Origin: Kribbella kalugense | Lineage (GTDB): Bacteria; Actinomycetota; Actinomycetes; Propionibacteriales; Kribbellaceae | Length of the DNA stretch: 64,000 nt | Assembly (NCBI RefSeq): GCF_004365875.1 | Contig: NZ_SODF01000002.1 | Location: 1,488,001-1,552,000, forward strand | Reading direction: 5' to 3' | In this document: in pieces, positions 59,960-64,000 of the stretch | Layout: the number at the start of each line of letters is the position of its first letter | Position numbering within the stretch: the stretch's first letter is position 1 | Notes under the pieces: generated by a model | Told to the model about the DNA's origin: nothing | Database searches by the model: none | Seen by the model: the letters and a program-made list of their open reading frames with translations, nothing else | Program-made: the position numbers and the translations under genes

Positions 59960-60043
59960 GCCGAGTCGTGGCGATTGGCTGCTAGCCCGGACCGCGAGTC
60001 GTGGATCGGGGCGGATTTTCAGCGCCAATTCTCACGACTCGGC
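59960..60043. repeat. repeat family B, right cluster
   Basis: Outer arms GCCGAGTCGTGGCGATTGGC (59960-59979) and its near-reverse complement at 60024-60043 (three mismatches), enclosing a further copy GCGAGTCGTG at 59994-60003. It lies upstream of the DUF559 gene and ends 6 bases before the stop of the convergent-side peptidase gene. Confidence 0.85.
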
Positions 60044-60049
60044 GAAGGG

Positions 60050-61981
60050 TTAGTTCTTGGGGTTGTGGAGGTCGGGGCGTTGGGTGGGGGTGGTGATGTC
60101 TACGTCTATGGGTTGGATCTTGGTGGGGGCGGCGAGTTTGCCGGAGGTGACGGGGATGTTGAGTTTGCTGCCGGCCAGGTCGATGGTGATGGTGGCGCCG
60201 GTGTCGTTGGGGCTGGTCCACCCGGTGTCGGAGAGGGTGATCGCGAGGCCCACGACGCGGCCCTTGGGGATGATCTGGTCCTGGGCGCGGAGGGGGACGT
60301 TGACGGTGGTCCACTTGCCGGGGGTCAGCGGGGTCGGCTTCGAGAGGGACTTGGAGTGGGCGGCGTCGATCCAGCCGCGGCTGACGATGCCGTGATCGCT
60401 TTGGGTGGTGAGCTTGTCGACGGTGAAGTAGCAGCTGTCGTCGTAGTCGGTGCTCGAACCTTCGCAGGTGCTGTCGTCAGTTGTACGGACCCCGGAGTAC
60501 CGCTCGGCGTCGCCGTACTCGATCAGGCGGGCGGTGACCGGGGTCGTCGTGGAGTCCGACTTCAACCGTAATGTGACCGAAGGTGTCCCGCTGACTCGCA
60601 TCGGTGCGGTCAGCGGTGCGGACAGGAACATCTGCCGTCCCGCGATCACGTCGGTCGGGTCGGTGACGATGTCGTCCTCGGTCAGGTCGGGATCGTCGGT
60701 GATCATCACCGAACCCTTGCCTGCGGCACCTAGTTTGCCGGCGGACAGCGGGACCGACACCGGGCGGTTCACGGCCGGCCAGGTCTTGTAGTCGCGCCAG
60801 ACATCGGATGAGGTCTCGATCGAGACTGCCGGCTCTTTCATCACGCCGTTCTGCAGGCCCTGCAGCCAGTAGTCGAACCACTTGTGCAGCTCGTCCACCC
60901 ACTCGTCCCGCCGGAACTCGAACGGGTCGACGTGGTCCTCGCGGCTGAGCCACAGCTTGCGGGGCACGTTGTTGCGGGACAGCGCCGACCACCACTGCGA
61001 GAAGTGGTTGGTCTGCACGTTGTAGTCGCTGAGTCCGTGCGTCATGAAGACCGAGGCCTTCACCTTGGACGCGTCCTTCGTGTAGTCGCGCTCGGACCAG
61101 AACGCCGTGTAGTTCCCGGTGTCGTCATCGTCGTTGTCACCGAGCTCGCCGCGGACCTCGTCACACGCGGGGTTGTCGGTACCGACGTACCCAGCGAGCC
61201 AAGGCATGTAGTCGTCCGAGTACGGTACGCCGCCCGAGCGGGTGTAGTCGTACCAGGACGAGATCGCCGAGATCGGCACGATCGTCTTCAAACCCTTGAC
61301 CCCGGTCGCCGCGACACCGTTGGCCAGCGTGCCGTCGTACGACTTGCCGATCATCCCGACCGCGCCGGTGGTCCAGGACGCCTTCACCGCTTGCCCGTCG
61401 GCAGTGTGCGCGGTGTTGCGTCCGTTCAGCCAGTCGATCACGTCGACCACGGACTGGATCTCGTTGCGTCCGCCGACGTCACCGCAGCCGGTGGAGCGAC
61501 CGGTGCCGACGATGTCGACGCCGACCATCGCGTAGCCACGCGGTACGAAGTAGTTGTCGTAGTACAACGGCATCTTCCGGATCACGCCGTCGCTGTCGTA
61601 CGTCTTCTTCTCGTTCTCGTTCCCGCGTCCGCAGCAGGAGTAGTACGGCGACGCGTCCATGATGACCGGGATCTTCACGCCGGTGAGGGCGGGCTCGCTC
61701 GGCCGGACGATGTCGACGGCAATCACGTCGTCCTTGCCGTCGGAGTCGGTGTCCATCGTGGTGTCGACGTACACCGACTCGCGGATCGCGTCGGAGTAGT
61801 CGTAGACCGGCTGCGTGCTCTTGGTGCGTACGTCGACATGCTGCGGCACACTGGGTGCTGCCGAGGCAGTGGCACCGGGTCCGTCCGGGATCGGCGCAGC
61901 CACAGCGGGACCGGTCACGGTCGCGAGGCTGAGCACGGCGGACGAGGCCAGGATCGTCATCCTGGCACGGACGGTCGTCAT
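60050..61981 (-). CDS. secreted X-Pro dipeptidyl-peptidase / CocE-NonD hydrolase
   Basis: A 643-residue exported serine hydrolase that should release X-Pro dipeptides from peptide N termini. A Sec signal peptide with hydrophobic core ILASSAVLSLATVTGPAVA ends near residue 29. The alpha/beta-hydrolase domain carries the nucleophile in GMIGKSYDGTLA, the Asp in THGLSDYNVQ and the His in REDHVDPFE. The C-terminal jelly-roll domain typical of the CocE/PepX family follows from about 400. GYAMVGVDIVGTGRSTG is the oxyanion region. The 3' end is extremely C-rich on the coding strand. Confidence 0.9.
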   Translation of the reverse strand: MTTVRARMTILASSAVLSLATVTGPAVAAPIPDGPGATASAAPSVPQHVDVRTKSTQPVYDYSDAIRESVYVDTTMDTDSDGKDDVIAVDIVRPSEPALTGVKIPVIMDASPYYSCCGRGNENEKKTYDSDGVIRKMPLYYDNYFVPRGYAMVGVDIVGTGRSTGCGDVGGRNEIQSVVDVIDWLNGRNTAHTADGQAVKASWTTGAVGMIGKSYDGTLANGVAATGVKGLKTIVPISAISSWYDYTRSGGVPYSDDYMPWLAGYVGTDNPACDEVRGELGDNDDDDTGNYTAFWSERDYTKDASKVKASVFMTHGLSDYNVQTNHFSQWWSALSRNNVPRKLWLSREDHVDPFEFRRDEWVDELHKWFDYWLQGLQNGVMKEPAVSIETSSDVWRDYKTWPAVNRPVSVPLSAGKLGAAGKGSVMITDDPDLTEDDIVTDPTDVIAGRQMFLSAPLTAPMRVSGTPSVTLRLKSDSTTTPVTARLIEYGDAERYSGVRTTDDSTCEGSSTDYDDSCYFTVDKLTTQSDHGIVSRGWIDAAHSKSLSKPTPLTPGKWTTVNVPLRAQDQIIPKGRVVGLAITLSDTGWTSPNDTGATITIDLAGSKLNIPVTSGKLAAPTKIQPIDVDITTPTQRPDLHNPKN

Positions 61982-62128
61982 GGCTGGGAAGGCTAGTCAC
62001 TCGCGCGCCGCAACGCCAGGTTCAGCCGAGATTGGCAGCGATCTGCCCGATACTCAGCGTGAGAGCGGGCGGGTTCGATAGGGTGACCGCCACACCGCCC
62101 CCGGGGGGACGCACGAAAGGGTAGGCCA

Positions 62129-63142
62129 GTGAATCTGCGAGCACCAGTGACCTTGCTGGACGTTGCACAGCGTGCCGGAGTGTCGGTCGCGACCGCCTCC
62201 CGCGTGCTGAACGGCGGGGACCGGGTGCCCCGTCCCGAACTGCAGGAGCGGGTCAAGGCCGCCGCCGACGAGCTCGGCTACACGCCGAACGCGCAGGCGC
62301 AGGCGCTGGCCAAGTCGTCGACGAACCTGGTCGGCATCCTGGTGCACGACATCGAGGACCCGTACTTCGCCGCGATCGCGAACGGCGTGATGCGCGCCGC
62401 CGACGAACGCAACCTGCTGGTGATGATGGCCAGCACGTTCCGCGACGCGGACCGCGAGATCGCTTACCTGTCGTCGTTGCGGGCGCAGCGGGCCCGGGCC
62501 GCGGTGATGATCGGCAGCCGGCGCACCGACGCGGACAGCTTGGCGCGGACGGCGTCCGAGGTCGAGAACTTCCTCAACTCCGGCGCGGGTCTCGCACTCG
62601 TCAGTCAGTCCGGGATGCCGGCCCACACGGTCGAGCCGGACAACCGATCCGGTGCCGCCGACCTGGCCCGCGAGCTGGTCGGGCTCGGCTGGCGGAAGTT
62701 CGCCGTACTGGGTGGTCCGGAGACTCTTGCCACTGCACGGGATCGGCGGGACGGCTTCGTGGCCGGTCTGGCCGAGGCTGGGTTGCAGCCGGTTTCGATC
62801 CAGACCGGTGAGTTCACCCGCGACGGTGGGTACGCCGCTGCCGAGCAACTGCTTGATCGACAGGCAGATGTGGACTGTGTGTTCGCGGTCAACGACGTGA
62901 TGGCCGTTGGTGCGATGTCCGCGTTGCGGACGCGCGGTGTCGACGTACCGGGCAAGCTCGGGGTCGCCGGATTCGACGACATCGCGACGCTGCGGGACGT
63001 GTGGCCGGGGCTTACGACCGTGCGGCTGCCGCTGGAGCAGATGGGCCGGCGTGCGCTCGAGCTGGCGATCCAGGGCGGCGATGTGACGTCCGAGTTGTTC
63101 AAGGCCGAAGTAGTACTGCGGGAGAGCACCGCACGCCGCTGA
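62129..63142 (+). CDS. LacI-family transcriptional regulator
   Basis: A 337-residue repressor or activator. The N-terminal DNA-binding domain is TLLDVAQRAGVSVATASRVLNG with the hinge helix NAQAQALAKSST, and the periplasmic-binding-protein-like sensor follows: GILVHDIEDPYFAAIANG, CVFAVNDVMAVGAM and VAGFDDIATLRDVWPGLTTV. It is read from a GTG behind GAAAGGG. The ligand is probably a sugar. It is divergent from the peptidase gene and has no sugar genes next to it; whether it acts on the distant sugar operon (49 kb) is unknown. Confidence 0.92.
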   Translation: MNLRAPVTLLDVAQRAGVSVATASRVLNGGDRVPRPELQERVKAAADELGYTPNAQAQALAKSSTNLVGILVHDIEDPYFAAIANGVMRAADERNLLVMMASTFRDADREIAYLSSLRAQRARAAVMIGSRRTDADSLARTASEVENFLNSGAGLALVSQSGMPAHTVEPDNRSGAADLARELVGLGWRKFAVLGGPETLATARDRRDGFVAGLAEAGLQPVSIQTGEFTRDGGYAAAEQLLDRQADVDCVFAVNDVMAVGAMSALRTRGVDVPGKLGVAGFDDIATLRDVWPGLTTVRLPLEQMGRRALELAIQGGDVTSELFKAEVVLRESTARR

Positions 63143-63144
63143 AA

Positions 63145-63150
63145 TATGCT
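63145..63150 (+). promoter_or_regulatory. -10 element TATGCT of a leaderless menB transcript
   Basis: TATGCT followed by six bases and the GTG at 63157, with no ribosome-binding site between. This is the spacing expected when transcription starts at the start codon. Confidence 0.5.
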
Positions 63151-63156
63151 CATCCG

Positions 63157-64000
63157 GTGACCGTCTCCGAGATCTTCGACCCGTCGGCCTGGAAGCAGGT
63201 CGACGGCTTCGAGCTGACCGACATCACCTATCACCGGGCGGTCGACGCCGGTGTGGTGCGGATCGCGTTCAACCGGCCCGAGGTACGCAACGCGTTCCGG
63301 CCGCAGACCGTCGACGAGCTGTACCGCGTCATGGACCACGCGCGGATGTCGACCGACGTCGGTTGCGTGCTCCTCACCGGCAACGGACCGTCGCCGAAGG
63401 ACGGCGGCTGGGCGTTCTGCTCCGGCGGCGACCAGCGGATCCGCGGCAAGGACGGTTACAAGTACGCCGAGGGCACCACGGCGGACACCATCGACCCGGC
63501 GAAATCGGGCCGGCTGCACATCCTCGAAGTACAACGCCTGATCCGCTTCATGTCGAAGGTCGTGATCTGCGTCGTACCGGGCTGGGCCGCAGGTGGTGGG
63601 CACAGCCTGCACGTGGTCGCGGACCTGACGCTCGCGTCCGCGGAACATGCGCGGTTCAAGCAGACCGACTCGGATGTGGCGTCGTTCGACGGCGGGTTCG
63701 GGTCGGCGTACCTGGCGCGGCAGGTCGGGCAGAAGTTCGCCCGGGAGATCTTCTTCCTCGGTGACGAGTACTCCGCCGAGGACGCGTACCGGATGGGCAT
63801 GGTGAACAAGGTCGTCCCGCACGCCGACCTCGAGGCCGTCGCGCTGGAGTGGGGCAAGAAGATCTGCGCGAAGTCGCCGACCGCCCAGCGGATGCTGAAG
63901 TACGCCTTCAACATGATCGACGACGGGCTGGTCGGCCAGCAGCTGTTCGCCGGCGAAGCGACCCGCCTTGCCTACGGCACCGATGAGGCCGCCGAGGGCC
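63157..64000 (+). CDS. menB: 1,4-dihydroxy-2-naphthoyl-CoA synthase, 3' end beyond window
   Basis: Crotonase-fold enzyme that closes the second ring in menaquinone synthesis. The first 281 codons are present. Motifs are WKQVDGFELTDITYHRA at the start, GWAFCSGGDQRIRGKDGY (oxyanion loop and the MenB-specific insertion), VVPGWAAGGGHSLHVVADL and QTDSDVASFDGGFGSAYLA with the catalytic Asp/Ser region. It is close to the C-terminal end at the window edge (family about 300 residues in actinobacteria). The GTG at 63157 is probably leaderless. This supports menaquinone as the respiratory quinone. Confidence 0.95.
   Translation, partial: MTVSEIFDPSAWKQVDGFELTDITYHRAVDAGVVRIAFNRPEVRNAFRPQTVDELYRVMDHARMSTDVGCVLLTGNGPSPKDGGWAFCSGGDQRIRGKDGYKYAEGTTADTIDPAKSGRLHILEVQRLIRFMSKVVICVVPGWAAGGGHSLHVVADLTLASAEHARFKQTDSDVASFDGGFGSAYLARQVGQKFAREIFFLGDEYSAEDAYRMGMVNKVVPHADLEAVALEWGKKICAKSPTAQRMLKYAFNMIDDGLVGQQLFAGEATRLAYGTDEAAEG

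Overview
The window is about 64 kb of very GC-rich chromosomal DNA. Features typical of a soil Actinobacterium include many GTG starts, ATGA stop/start overlaps, several likely leaderless genes, an F420-dependent glucose-6-phosphate dehydrogenase, MenB (menaquinone synthesis) and Tat signal peptides. The style resembles Kribbella or a related genus, but that is an inference from family content. I see no rRNA, tRNA, CRISPR array, insertion sequence with a transposase, or prophage.

Layout. 1-4.4 kb: housekeeping genes (DUF72 end, DinB-like, Ogt, nitrilase-like, FGD, GNAT). 4.4-27.8 kb: an almost complete purine-to-glycerate catabolic island. An IclR repressor is divergent from an HpcH/HpaI-type lyase. 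Next come a small-protein/HTH pair and the uricase operon (OHCU decarboxylase, HIU hydrolase, uricase, 8-oxoguanine-type deaminase). The minus-strand operon is NCS2 permease-OHCU fusion, xdhA, xdhB, xdhC, guaD. A PucR activator follows, divergent from a plus-strand operon hyi-glxR-gcl-glxK-allB-allE. Together they convert guanine, xanthine and urate through allantoin towards glyoxylate and glycerate; allantoate amidohydrolase and the ureidoglycolate-cleaving step are not in the window. A 15-bp palindrome TTCCG-N5-CGGAA recurs at the IclR gene, the lyase gene and the hyi operon, and looks like the IclR operator. 27.8-44.3 kb: mixed genes: SDRs, two ABC systems placed tail to tail, a TetR regulator, a two-component flavin monooxygenase, aldo/keto reductase, XRE regulator, PhoD, a VbhA/Fic toxin-antitoxin pair, acetyltransferases and a GAF-PAS-GGDEF protein. 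44.4-49.0 kb: a five-gene sugar-catabolic operon with a clear promoter and LacI-type operator. 49.2-64 kb: secreted EEP protein, ThrE exporter, TetR/membrane protein/monooxygenase operon, cNMP-binding protein plus class III cyclase, PadR/HAAS pair, AraC-DinB fusion, secreted X-Pro peptidase, LacI regulator and the start of menB.

The most unusual structure concerns two AbiEi/DUF559-type genes (10396-11349 and 59044-59907). Each is flanked on both sides by palindromic repeats, a different repeat sequence at each locus, and each has a DnaA-box-like TTRTCCACAG just upstream. A third copy of the first repeat lies in frame inside the glycerate kinase gene, and its stem shows a compensatory base-pair change. 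This resembles a REP/RAYT arrangement but with a Vsr-like nuclease-fold protein in place of the Y1 transposase; it is the best candidate here for an undescribed system.
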